64,000 bases of DNA from Rubrivivax sp. Lineage in GTDB: Bacteria; Pseudomonadota; Gammaproteobacteria; Burkholderiales; Burkholderiaceae_C. The DNA is taken from positions 1 to 64,000 of the forward strand of contig JAIXYO010000066.1 of the NCBI GenBank assembly GCA_027490215.1. Reading direction: 5' to 3'. The position numbers and the translations under genes are program-made. Shown here in pieces: positions 56,085 to 64,000 of the stretch. The notes under the pieces are model-generated. The model was given only the letters and a program-made list of their open reading frames with translations. It searched no databases and was not told the DNA's origin. The stretch's first letter is position 1. Each line of letters starts with the position of its first letter.

Positions 56085-57602
56085 ATGAATCTGTTCTCCC
56101 TGCTCGACCAGACTGCGCTGCGCTATCCCGACCAGGGGGCGGTGTTTCGGGGCCTTGAGCAGGTGCTGACCTGGCGCGAGTTGCGCGCACGTGCGCTGAG
56201 TCTGGCGGCGGGCATCCGCCAGCGCTGCACGGCGGGTGACCGCATCGCGCTGGTGAGTGAAAACCGGGTGGAGTTCCCCGAGCTGCTGTTCGCCGCCTGG
56301 GCGGCCGAGGCGACCATCGTGCCTATCAATTTCAAGCTGCACGACAAGGAAGTGCTGCAGATCCTGCAAGACGCCGACGTGTCGCTGGTGTTCGCCTCGC
56401 CGAAGCTGCTGCCTGATCTGCGACACACCGCAGCGGCGCACGCCGAGCGCCTGGTGGTGATTGGTGAGCCCGATTACCTCGCCATGCTCCAGGCCGAAGC
56501 CCTGGCGCCGCCCACCATCGATCCGCAGGCCCTGGCCTGGCTGTTCTACACCAGCGGCACCACGGGCCGCTCCAAGGGAGCCATGCTGTCGCACCGCAAC
56601 CTGCTGGCGATGACGGTGGCGCACCTCGCCGACATCGAGGCACTCGACGCGCACTGCAGCCAGATCCATGTGGCGCCGATGTCGCATGGCTCGGGCATGT
56701 ACCTGCTGAGCTCGGTGGCGCGCGGCGCGCGGCAGGTGGTACCAGCCTCGGGCGCGTTCGATCCGGCGGAATTTCTTGACCTGTGCGAGGTGCATCCCGG
56801 CTGCGGCGCCTTCCTCGCGCCGACGATGGTGCAGCGCCTGCGGCTGGAGGCCGAGGCCAAGCACCGCGCGCCGCCTGCCAACCTGCGCTGCATCGTCTAC
56901 GGCGGCGGACCGATGTACGTGGAAGAGCTGCGCAAGTCCACCGCGGTGCTGGGCCCGGTGTTCGCGCAGATCTACGGCCAGGGCGAGTCGCCGATGACGA
57001 TCACCGGACTCGACCGTGCCAGCCATGCGACGGATGACGACGCCATCCTCGGCTCGGTGGGCTGGGCGCGCAGCGGGGTCGAGGTGAGGGTGATCGACGC
57101 GCTCGGTGTGCAGGTGCCGCCGGGCGAGGTGGGCGAGATCGTCTGTCGCGGCGACGTGGTGATGTCGGGATACTGGCGCAACCCCGACGCGACCGGCCAG
57201 GCACTCAAGAACGGCTGGCTGCACACCGGTGACATGGGTGCGTTCGACGCGCATGGTTGCCTCACGCTGCGCGACCGCTCGAAGGATGTGGTGATCAGTG
57301 GCGGCAGCAACATCTACCCGCGCGAAGTCGAGGAGGTGTTGCAAACCCATCCGGCCGTCACCAAGGTCAGCATCGTCGGCCGGCCCGACCCCGAGTGGGG
57401 CGAGGTGCTGGTGGCCTTTGTGGTGTGCACGCCGGGGTGGGTGGTGACGCAGGAAGAGCTGGATGCCCACTGCCTCGACCACATCGCCCGCTTCAAGCGG
57501 CCGAAGGAGTATCGCTTCGTCGATGAGCTGCCGACCAGCAACTACGGCAAGGTGCTGAAGAACGAGCTGCGCAAGCTGTTGGCGAGCGCCGCATCCAGTT
57601 GA
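56085..57602 (+). CDS. AMP-binding acyl-CoA synthetase
   Basis: 505 residues. LFYTSGTTGRSKGAMLSHRNLL is the ATP-binding AMP-forming motif, QIYGQGESPMTITG the A5 region, GWLHTGDMGAFD the A7 aspartate region, and YGKVLKNELR near the end holds the catalytic lysine. It activates a carboxylic acid to its CoA ester. It is followed by a thiolase and a BKACE gene in the same direction, which suggests a substrate that becomes a beta-keto acid. Confidence 0.93.
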   Translation: MNLFSLLDQTALRYPDQGAVFRGLEQVLTWRELRARALSLAAGIRQRCTAGDRIALVSENRVEFPELLFAAWAAEATIVPINFKLHDKEVLQILQDADVSLVFASPKLLPDLRHTAAAHAERLVVIGEPDYLAMLQAEALAPPTIDPQALAWLFYTSGTTGRSKGAMLSHRNLLAMTVAHLADIEALDAHCSQIHVAPMSHGSGMYLLSSVARGARQVVPASGAFDPAEFLDLCEVHPGCGAFLAPTMVQRLRLEAEAKHRAPPANLRCIVYGGGPMYVEELRKSTAVLGPVFAQIYGQGESPMTITGLDRASHATDDDAILGSVGWARSGVEVRVIDALGVQVPPGEVGEIVCRGDVVMSGYWRNPDATGQALKNGWLHTGDMGAFDAHGCLTLRDRSKDVVISGGSNIYPREVEEVLQTHPAVTKVSIVGRPDPEWGEVLVAFVVCTPGWVVTQEELDAHCLDHIARFKRPKEYRFVDELPTSNYGKVLKNELRKLLASAASS

Positions 57603-57624
57603 TGGACAGGAACACGGGAGTGCA

Positions 57625-58803
57625 ATGATGAGTGTGAACGTATCGGTCGTCGGCTGGGCTCAAACCCCTTTCGGCAAGTTCGACAACGAAAGCGTCGAGA
57701 GCCTGATCGTCAAGGCGGTTCACGGCGCGCTGGAATCCGCGGGCATCTCGGCGGCTGATGTCGACGCGATCTACCTCGGCCATTTCAACGCCGGCTTCTC
57801 CAAGCAGGACTTCACCGCCTCGCTGGTGCTGCAGGCCGACGACGCCTTGCGCTTCACGCCGGCCACGCGGGTCGAGAACGCCTGCGCGACTGGATCGGCA
57901 GCCATCCACCAGGGCATCCAATCCATCCAGGCTGGTCGCGCGAAGATCGTGCTGGCGGTGGGCGTCGAGCAGATGACGCAGACGCCTGGCCCAGAGGTTG
58001 GCACCAACCTGCTGCGCGCTTCTTATCTGCGCGAAGAAAGCGACATCCAGGGCGGCTTTGCGGGCCTGTTCGGCCAGATCGCCACCGCCTACTTCGAGAA
58101 GTACGGCGACCAGTCCGATGCGCTGGCGATGATCGCCGCCAAGAACCACCGCAACGGTGCCTCCAACCCGCTGGCGCACCTGCGCAAGGACCTGGGCTAC
58201 GACTTTTGCCGGCAGGTCAGCGAGAAGAACCCGTTCGTGGCCGGGCCGCTCAAGCGCACCGACTGCTCGCCGGTGTCTGACGGCGCGGCGGCCGTGATCC
58301 TCACCGATGCCGCAACGGCGCGCGGCATGCAGCGCGAGATCGCGATCCGCAGCGTGGCGCATGTGCAGGACTTTCTGCCGATGTCGCGGCGCGATGTGAT
58401 GAAGCTCGAAGGCTGCGCACTGGCCTGGCGCAAGGCGCTCGATGCGGCGCAGCTGCAGCTGAGCGATCTGTCGTTCGTCGAGACGCACGACTGCTTCACC
58501 ATCGCCGAGCTGCTCGAATACGAAGCGATGGGCCTGACGCCTGCGGGGCAGGGCGCCACCGCGATCCGCGAAGGCTGGACGCAGGTCGGCGGCAAGCTGC
58601 CCATCAATGCCTCGGGCGGACTGAAGTCCAAGGGCCACCCGGTCGGTGCCACCGGCGTGTCGATGCATGTGATGGCCGCGATGCAGCTTGCCGACCAGAT
58701 GCCTGAGGCGATCACGGTAAAGAACGCCAAGCTCGGCGGCATCTTCAACATGGGCGGCGCGGGCGTCGCCAACTACGTGAGCATCCTCGAGCGCGTGCGT
58801 TGA
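57625..58803 (+). CDS. Thiolase family protein
   Basis: 392 residues of the SCP-x/thiolase type. RVENACATGSAAIHQGI holds the nucleophilic Cys87, NASGGLKSKGHPVGATGVS the GHP histidine, and the late catalytic cysteine is not at the usual GGG(Q/M)G position (it reads MGGAGVANYV), as in other SCP-x-like thiolases. It probably cleaves or forms a beta-ketoacyl-CoA. It lies 22 bases after the ligase and 4 bases before the BKACE gene. Confidence 0.88.
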   Translation: MMSVNVSVVGWAQTPFGKFDNESVESLIVKAVHGALESAGISAADVDAIYLGHFNAGFSKQDFTASLVLQADDALRFTPATRVENACATGSAAIHQGIQSIQAGRAKIVLAVGVEQMTQTPGPEVGTNLLRASYLREESDIQGGFAGLFGQIATAYFEKYGDQSDALAMIAAKNHRNGASNPLAHLRKDLGYDFCRQVSEKNPFVAGPLKRTDCSPVSDGAAAVILTDAATARGMQREIAIRSVAHVQDFLPMSRRDVMKLEGCALAWRKALDAAQLQLSDLSFVETHDCFTIAELLEYEAMGLTPAGQGATAIREGWTQVGGKLPINASGGLKSKGHPVGATGVSMHVMAAMQLADQMPEAITVKNAKLGGIFNMGGAGVANYVSILERVR

Positions 58804-58807
58804 TGGC

Positions 58808-59731
58808 ATGAACAAGGTCATCATCACCTGCGCGATCACCGGGTCGATCCACACCCCGTCGATGTCGCCTTATCTACCGGTGACGCCGGAGGAGATTGCG
58901 GCGTCGGCAATCGGCGCGGCCGAGGCGGGCGCGGCCATCGTGCACCTGCACGCGCGCGACCCGGCAGACGGTCGGCCGTCGCAAGACCCGGCGCTGTTTC
59001 GTCAATTCGTGCCGCGCATCAAGGCAGCCTCGGACGTGGTGATCAACATCACCACCGGCGGCGCGCCGACGATGAGCGTGGAAGAACGGCTGCAGCCCGC
59101 ACTGCAGCTGCAACCGGAGGTCGCTTCACTGAACATGGGCTCGATGAATTTCGGGCTCTACGAGATGCTCGGCCGATTCAAGGAGTTCAAGCACGACTGG
59201 GAGCGGCCTTATCTGGCCGGCAGCGACGACCGGGTGTTCAAGAACACCTTCAAGGACATCGCCTACATCCTGCAGTCGTGCAGTGAGAACCAAACCCGGT
59301 TCGAGATCGAGTGCTACGACATCGGGCACCTGTACACCGCAGCGCATTTCCTTGACCGTGCGCTGCTGACGCCGCCGCTGTTGATTCAATCGGTGTTCGG
59401 CTTGCGCGGTGGCATCGGCGGGCATGTCGAAGACCTGATGCACATGCGGCGCACGGCCGATCGGCTGTTCGGCAAGGACTACGTGTGGTCAGTGTTGGGC
59501 GCCGGCCGCAACCAGATTCCGCTGGCCACTGTGTCGGCCTCGATCGGCGGGCATGTTCGTGTGGGGCTCGAAGATTCGCTGTGGGACGGCCCGGGCCAGT
59601 TCGCGACGACCAACGCGGCCCAGGTTCAGCGCATGCGCACCATCATCGAGGCCCTGTCGCTGCAGGTGGCCACGTCGGCCGAGGCGCGGCAGATGCTGGG
59701 CTTGAAGGGCCGGGACGCGGTGGCGTTCTGA
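58808..59731 (+). CDS. Beta-keto acid cleavage enzyme (BKACE, DUF849)
   Basis: 307 residues. The N-terminus VIITCAITGSIHTPSMSPYLP and IVHLHARDPADGRPSQDP are the hallmarks of the BKACE family; the histidines in HLHA bind zinc. NITTGGAPTM, SLNMGSMNF and the late RVGLEDSLW region are also typical. These enzymes react a beta-keto acid with acetyl-CoA to give acetoacetate and a new CoA ester. The exact substrate is not readable; the neighbours suggest degradation of a compound that passes through a beta-keto acid. Confidence 0.92.
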   Translation: MNKVIITCAITGSIHTPSMSPYLPVTPEEIAASAIGAAEAGAAIVHLHARDPADGRPSQDPALFRQFVPRIKAASDVVINITTGGAPTMSVEERLQPALQLQPEVASLNMGSMNFGLYEMLGRFKEFKHDWERPYLAGSDDRVFKNTFKDIAYILQSCSENQTRFEIECYDIGHLYTAAHFLDRALLTPPLLIQSVFGLRGGIGGHVEDLMHMRRTADRLFGKDYVWSVLGAGRNQIPLATVSASIGGHVRVGLEDSLWDGPGQFATTNAAQVQRMRTIIEALSLQVATSAEARQMLGLKGRDAVAF

Positions 59732-59781
59732 TGACGAGGCTGCGTCCGTCGCGACCCAGACGCTTCTCCCGCTGATTGGGT

Positions 59782-60156
59782 TCAACCCAGTGCGTCGTCT
59801 GACTCAGTGGTGTTGCTGCCCTTGCCTGGCCGGCTATGGCGATGTGCTTCATGCTTGTCCACCACTGTGGTGATGGCCCGCTTGAGCTTGGCCACCGCGC
59901 CATTGATCGCCTGGTGTGCCGTATTGGCCTGGTCCTTCACCACCACCGGGTCCATCCCGACCAGCCGGGCTTCCAGCGTGCAGTGAATGTCGTCGGGCGT
60001 GTTCTTGAGATGGCTGTTCGCATCGGCCAGGTGAGCCTCGACCCGCGTCACGTGGTCTGCGAAGCGGCTCAGGGCGTCCTTCACGACGGCGTTGAGGTGC
60101 TCGGCCATCTGATGGCGCCCGTCGACATGGGGATCGGTGTTCAACAAGACTTGCAC
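59782..60156 (-). CDS. HPF/RaiA-like ribosome-associated protein
   Basis: 124 residues. VLLNTDPHVDGRHQMAEHLNAVVKDALSRFADHVTRVEAHLAD and the CTLEARLVGMDPVVVKDQANT strand-helix pattern match short hibernation-factor proteins, which bind the 30S subunit in stationary phase. The start is GTG 60156 with GAGGA upstream in proper position. The basic histidine-rich tail (KHEAHRHSRPGKG) could aid rRNA binding. Confidence 0.75.
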   Translation of the reverse strand: MQVLLNTDPHVDGRHQMAEHLNAVVKDALSRFADHVTRVEAHLADANSHLKNTPDDIHCTLEARLVGMDPVVVKDQANTAHQAINGAVAKLKRAITTVVDKHEAHRHSRPGKGSNTTESDDALG

Positions 60157-60183
60157 GGCATGTTCCTCGGGCAGTGGATCGGC

Positions 60184-60390
60184 TCAGCGTCGCGGCTGTT
60201 GGCCTTCAGGGGACTCTAGCCGCTGGCCGCTCCAGAAGTCGATCACTTTGGCGGACTTCTGGGTCGTCGCCAGGGAAAGCCTGTGCTGCGACGCGACATC
60301 GGCCTCTGCAAGCGCAGCATAGGTCATCTGGTTGGCGGCGCTCAGCCACGTGATCATGTACCGGGTTTTGGTCGTCCAATCATCCTGCAT
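60184..60390 (-). CDS. Small hypothetical protein
   Basis: 68 residues with no motif I recognise. A strong GGAGG lies just before ATG 60390, which supports translation. It is 27 bases upstream of the HPF-like gene in the same direction and may be co-transcribed with it. The C-terminal 15 residues are basic (SPEGQQPRR). Function unknown. Confidence 0.5.
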   Translation of the reverse strand: MQDDWTTKTRYMITWLSAANQMTYAALAEADVASQHRLSLATTQKSAKVIDFWSGQRLESPEGQQPRR

Positions 60391-60513
60391 CGCAGCCTCC
60401 GACGGACCCTGTGGGTCAATGCGTCGATGGTGTCGAAACCAGGCGATTTGTCAGTCACCCAAAGGCATGAACTCGCGTGGTCCGTGTCCTACGCCAAACC
60501 GTCGGACCCAAAG

Positions 60514-60545
60514 AAAAAGGCCCGGTCGTTGGACCGGGCCTTTTC
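60514..60545 (-). terminator. Factor-independent terminator after the phasin gene
   Basis: GGCCCGGTC pairs with GACCGGGCC around a four-base loop (60519-60527 with 60532-60540). A run of As lies on one side and Ts on the other, so it reads as a terminator on both strands. It lies 55 bases past the phasin stop. Confidence 0.88.
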
Positions 60546-60599
60546 AGTGGGGACGCCCCTGGCGCTGGGCCGGAGGTGCACTCAGTGGGATGAAAGATC

Positions 60600-61145
60600 T
60601 CAGGCGCGCTTCGTCTTGGTCGCCGAGGCAGCCTTGACAGCCGTGCTGGTCATCGCCTGGAAGTTGGCTTCGGCCACTTCAACGGCTTGCTTCGACGCCT
60701 TGTGCACGCTTTCGTAGGCGTTGTTCGCGGCAGCGACGGCGGACTTCACCAGGGCCACGGCGTTTTCGCTGCCGGCCGGTGCGTTCTTGACAGCGGTGTC
60801 GACCACCGACATGAACTTCTTCTGCGCATCAGCAGCGGTCGCTTCCGCAGCCTTGGTCATTTCCGACGTGGTCGCGGTGGCGATGTCGTACAGGTGGCGG
60901 CTGTAAGCGGCTGCCTTTTCGGCGGCGGGCTGCAGCAGCGAGGTCTGCAGGGCCAGCAGTTCCTGAGCGTCCTTGGCCGACAGAGCGGCTTGGGTGGACT
61001 CAGCGGCTTCGCCCATCGCGGCCTTGGCCACTTGCAGGTTCAGCTCGACGAGCTTTTCAACGCCTTCGAAGGCCTTGGTGGTCAGGCCGAACAGCGTGTC
61101 AAGGTTGGACTTTTGCGCGGCGACGATTTGTTCTGCGGTCAACAT
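60600..61145 (-). CDS. phaP: Phasin family protein
   Basis: 181 residues. [44 protein letters not shown] is the typical start of granule-associated phasins, with long amphipathic helices and an alanine-, lysine- and threonine-rich C-terminus ([12 protein letters not shown]). It coats polyhydroxyalkanoate granules and controls their size. AGGAG precedes ATG 61145. A clear terminator follows the gene, so it is monocistronic. Confidence 0.95.
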   Translation of the reverse strand: MLTAEQIVAAQKSNLDTLFGLTTKAFEGVEKLVELNLQVAKAAMGEAAESTQAALSAKDAQELLALQTSLLQPAAEKAAAYSRHLYDIATATTSEMTKAAEATAADAQKKFMSVVDTAVKNAPAGSENAVALVKSAVAAANNAYESVHKASKQAVEVAEANFQAMTSTAVKAASATKTKRA

Positions 61146-61385
61146 GAATATCTCCTGGAGGTCGGGAAAAACGACGGCGATAGAGCAAGGGGTTGAGGCT
61201 CAAGGCCGGGGCCATACAACACGTTCAAGCTGAATCACAAACCTTGTTGCAGTGCAGCATGGGGTGAAGTATAGGAGTCCGAAATCTCTTGGCAAGCCTT
61301 TTTTGGTGCAATGCAGCAAAACTAGGGTGGTGGGCCTAAAACCCAGCTTTCGCTGGCTCGCAAGGGGATCTGCACAATCCGACGC

Positions 61386-62360
61386 GTGCAGGCCTTCTAC
61401 TCCGACCATTTCGTGTTGCCGCTGCCCGAGGGACACCGTTTCCCGATGGTGAAGTACCGGCTGCTGAGGGACCGTGTGGCCGCTGAGTTGCCCGGTGTCA
61501 CGCTGATGGAGGCGCCTGCGGCATCGGATGGCGAACTGGCGCTGGCACACACGCCGCAATACGTCGGCGACGTGGCGGAAGGGCGCTTGTCAGCCGCCCA
61601 GCAGCGCGAGATCGGCTTCCCGTGGACGGCGGCGATGGTGGCGCGCTCGCGCCGATCGGTGGGCGCTTCGATCGCTGCGGCACGCGCGGCACTGAACGGC
61701 GGCGGCGTGGCCTTCAACCTGGCCGGCGGTACCCACCACGCCTATGCCGATCACGGCAGCGGTTTCTGCGTGTTCAACGACGTGGTGGTCGCGGCCCGGC
61801 GGATGCAGGCCGAGGTGCCCTGTCGGGGTGACGGCCCGCTGCGCGTCGCGGTGATCGATCTCGATGTGCATCAGGGCAATGGCACAGCGGCCATCTGCCG
61901 CGATGACCCGACGATCACCACGCTCTCGATGCACGGCGCAAAGAATTTCCCGTTTCGCAAGGAGTCGAGCGACATCGACATCGATCTGCCCGATGGCTGT
62001 GCCGACGATGAGTACCTGGCCGCGCTGGATCACGCACTGGATCGGCTGTGGCGACACGCTGAGTCCACCGGCCTTCCGCAATTGATCTTCTACCTGGCCG
62101 GCGCCGATCCCCACGAGGGCGATCGCCTGGGCCGCCTGAAACTCACCGCAGCCGGCTTGGCCGAGCGTGACCGTCGTCTGTTCGCAGCAGCCCTGGAGCG
62201 CCGCATTCCGGTCGCCGTGTCGATGGCGGGCGGCTACGGGACGGTGATCGAGGACACCGTGGCGCTCCAGCTCACCACCTTGCGCCTGGCGTTCGGCCAC
62301 TGGCAGACCTGGCAGTCGTTGCGCCCGCGCGCGTCTGCGCTGCACGGCGAGGTCGCCTGA
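61386..62360 (+). CDS. Histone deacetylase family protein
   Basis: 324 residues. NLAGGTHHAYADHGSGFCVFNDVVVAAR contains the HH pair, VAVIDLDVHQGNGTAAI the zinc-binding Asp and His, and YLAGADPHEGDRLGRLKLT the second Asp. It belongs to the acetoin-utilization/HDAC superfamily; bacterial members deacetylate small amines or proteins. The start is GTG 61386. A polyamine deacetylase role is possible but not shown. Confidence 0.92.
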   Translation: MQAFYSDHFVLPLPEGHRFPMVKYRLLRDRVAAELPGVTLMEAPAASDGELALAHTPQYVGDVAEGRLSAAQQREIGFPWTAAMVARSRRSVGASIAAARAALNGGGVAFNLAGGTHHAYADHGSGFCVFNDVVVAARRMQAEVPCRGDGPLRVAVIDLDVHQGNGTAAICRDDPTITTLSMHGAKNFPFRKESSDIDIDLPDGCADDEYLAALDHALDRLWRHAESTGLPQLIFYLAGADPHEGDRLGRLKLTAAGLAERDRRLFAAALERRIPVAVSMAGGYGTVIEDTVALQLTTLRLAFGHWQTWQSLRPRASALHGEVA

Positions 62361-62381
62361 GGCGCCTGAGACAATCGGTCG

Positions 62382-63785
62382 ATGGAAAACCTGCCCTGGA
62401 TCACGCTCGCGCTGAGTGTCCTCACGCTGCTGCTCGTGCTGTGGTTGGCGCTTCGCAATCCAGACAACGCCAGCGCGCGCGCCGACCACGAGACGCTGAT
62501 CGATGCGGTCCGCAGTGGCTCGGAGCGCCTGGAGCGCGAACTGCGCGATGAACTCGGCCGCAGCGCCCAGGGCACGCGGGTCGAACTGGGCACCGCGCTC
62601 GGCACGTTTCAGCAGACATTGTTGAACCAGCAGGGCGACGTCGCCCGCACCCAGACCACGCAGGCCCAGGCCTCGCGCGAATCGCTCGATGCAGCGCTCA
62701 AGCGCTTTTCAGACACTTTGGGTGCGCAGCTGCGCGACATGGCCGAGGCCAATGAGCGGCGACTCGGCGAGGTCAAGACCAGCGTCGAGCAACGGCTGAC
62801 CGTGCTGCAGCAGGGCAACGAAGCCAAGCTCGAACAGATGCGTGCCACCGTCGATGAGAAGCTGCATGCAACGCTCGAAGCGCGTCTGGGCGAAAGCTTC
62901 AAGCAGGTCGCCGACCGGCTCGACCAGGTACACCGCGGGCTGGGCGAGATGCAGGGGCTGGCCAAGGATGTGGGTTCGCTGAACCGCGTGCTGAATAACG
63001 TGAAGTCGCGCGGTGTCTTCGGCGAGGTACAACTGGCTGGCTTGCTGGAACAGGTGTTCACGCCGGACCAGTACGCAACGAACGTCGAGACCATTCCCGG
63101 CAGCGGCGCGCGGGTCGAATTTGCGATCAAGTTGCCGGGCCGCCGCGACGATGGCCTGCCACTGTGGCTGCCGATCGATGCGAAATTCCCGCGCGAGGAC
63201 TACGAGCGCCTGCTCGATGCGCAGGAGCGCGCCGACCGGCCCGAGGCCGAAGCGGCCGGCAAGGCGATCGAGCTCCGATTGCGCGCCGAGGCGAAGACCA
63301 TCCGCGAGAAGTACGTGGCGGCGCCGCACACCACCGAATTCGCGATCCTTTTCGTGCCGACCGAGGGCTTGTACGCCGAAGCGCTGCGCCGCCCGGGCCT
63401 GATGGAAGCGCTGCAGCGCGAACACCGTGTCACGCTGGCGGGGCCGACCACGCTGCTGGCCACGCTGAACAGCCTGCAGATGGGCTTTCGCACGTTGGCG
63501 CTGGAGAAGCGCTCGACCGAGGTGTGGGAGGTGCTGGGCGCGGTGAAGACCGAGTTCAGCAAGTTCGGCGAGGTGCTCGACAAAACCAAGAAAAAGCTCG
63601 CGGAGGCCAGTGACACGATTGACAAGGCGCAGACACGTACCAACGCGATGAACCGCGCGCTCAAGAGGGTCGAGGCAGTGTCCGAGCCGCGAATGCACGC
63701 GCTGTTGCCCGGCGCAGATGCTGAGTTGCAGGCGGAAGCCGACATCGACCCCTTGTCCGCCGAGGTTCCCGCGGCGCGCGATTGA
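62382..63785 (+). CDS. rmuC: DNA recombination protein RmuC
   Basis: 467 residues. An N-terminal hydrophobic helix (LALSVLTLLLVLWLAL) is followed by a long coiled coil (about residues 30-190). The PD-(D/E)XK-like RmuC domain runs from MQGLAKDVGSLNRVLNNVKSRGVFGEVQL through LWLPIDAKFPREDYERL and FAILFVPTEGLYAEAL. RmuC limits DNA inversions. It ends overlapping the next gene by one base. Confidence 0.95.
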   Translation: MENLPWITLALSVLTLLLVLWLALRNPDNASARADHETLIDAVRSGSERLERELRDELGRSAQGTRVELGTALGTFQQTLLNQQGDVARTQTTQAQASRESLDAALKRFSDTLGAQLRDMAEANERRLGEVKTSVEQRLTVLQQGNEAKLEQMRATVDEKLHATLEARLGESFKQVADRLDQVHRGLGEMQGLAKDVGSLNRVLNNVKSRGVFGEVQLAGLLEQVFTPDQYATNVETIPGSGARVEFAIKLPGRRDDGLPLWLPIDAKFPREDYERLLDAQERADRPEAEAAGKAIELRLRAEAKTIREKYVAAPHTTEFAILFVPTEGLYAEALRRPGLMEALQREHRVTLAGPTTLLATLNSLQMGFRTLALEKRSTEVWEVLGAVKTEFSKFGEVLDKTKKKLAEASDTIDKAQTRTNAMNRALKRVEAVSEPRMHALLPGADAELQAEADIDPLSAEVPAARD

Positions 63786-64000
63786 TGGCGTTTTCGCGGC
63801 CGCTGCTGGCGCTGATCCTCGGTCAGGTCTTCCTGCATGCCTGCATGACGGGTGCGCGCGTCGCCGCTCCCTTGCTGATGCTGCGGCAAGGTCATCCCGA
63901 GTGGGCAGTCGGTTTGCTGCTGGGTTTGTTTGCTGCCGCGCCGGTGGCCACTGCGCTGCACTCCGGGCGCATGGCAGACCGCCACGGTTATCACAGGCCG
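63785..64000 (+). CDS. MFS transporter (3' truncated by window end)
   Basis: The first 72 residues, MAFSRPLLALILGQVFLHA then GLLLGLFAAAPVATALHSGRMADRHG, form the first two membrane segments and the G-x-x-x-D-R loop typical of major facilitator transporters. ATG 63785 overlaps the rmuC stop. The substrate cannot be inferred, as the gene continues past the window. Confidence 0.8.
   Translation, partial: MAFSRPLLALILGQVFLHACMTGARVAAPLLMLRQGHPEWAVGLLLGLFAAAPVATALHSGRMADRHGYHRP

Noticed and set aside
55509-57482. A 657-codon open frame on the minus strand across the acyl-CoA ligase gene
   Set aside because: Only its last 142 codons (55509-55937) look like protein. The rest is the antisense shadow of the AMP-binding gene, which has all family motifs on the plus strand.
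1-64000. CRISPR arrays, tRNA or rRNA genes, prophage or integrase genes
   Set aside because: None was seen on reading the window: no regularly spaced repeats, no tRNA-like TTCGANTCC arms with matching stems, and no phage genes. A tRNA search program could still find one that was missed.

Overview
The window is high-GC, densely packed bacterial DNA that reads as a Betaproteobacterium of the order Burkholderiales. The pointers are the gene order yebC-purD-hemF-nadD-rsfS-rlmH-maf-rng, a PHA phasin, PEP-CTERM surface proteins, and a short intergenic palindromic repeat of a type I associate with Comamonadaceae and relatives. This taxonomic call is inference; no rRNA or tRNA gene was seen.

Layout. 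1-18392 is a surface-polysaccharide locus. It holds the end of a UDP-glucuronate-decarboxylase-like epimerase, glycosyltransferases, a flippase, methyltransferases, a cluster of acyl-modification genes (three SGNH-type proteins, an acyltransferase-3 protein and an AlgI-like MBOAT protein), a lytic transglycosylase, a PEP-CTERM protein with autotransporter-type repeats and a WcaI-like glycosyltransferase. Within it a broken glycosyltransferase abuts a broken FkbM methyltransferase. 18570-21553 is a complete queC-queD-queE-queF set for preQ1 (queuosine precursor) synthesis; its QueD has three tandem domains. 22160-25055 is a nitrate/sulfonate/taurine-type ABC importer. Diverging from it, 25445-28451 encodes an OsmC-like protein, an acyl-CoA-dehydrogenase-fold flavoprotein and a rubredoxin-rubredoxin reductase fusion. 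28468-31747 matches the selenoneine cluster senC-senB-senA. It is followed by glnS, a small secreted protein and a DUF1499/HerA-like pair.

36519-43623 is the conserved housekeeping run from yebC to rng. 43758-49826 is looser: an IS91-type transposase remnant, a second PEP-CTERM protein, a long gene-poor stretch, a YegP-like protein, a glycerophosphodiesterase and a secreted amidohydrolase. 50910-55436 is a potassium module (KefB/C-type antiporter, TrkH, TrkA). 56085-59731 is an acyl-CoA ligase/thiolase/BKACE operon. The end carries an HPF-like protein, a phasin with a clear terminator, a histone-deacetylase-family protein, rmuC and the start of an MFS transporter.

Most interesting are the sen cluster with its redox and transport neighbours, the triple-domain QueD, the ribosome silencing factor with a histone-H1-like tail, and the PEP-CTERM protein built from autotransporter repeats without a beta-barrel. 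All functional calls come from reading motifs by eye; no database search was run.
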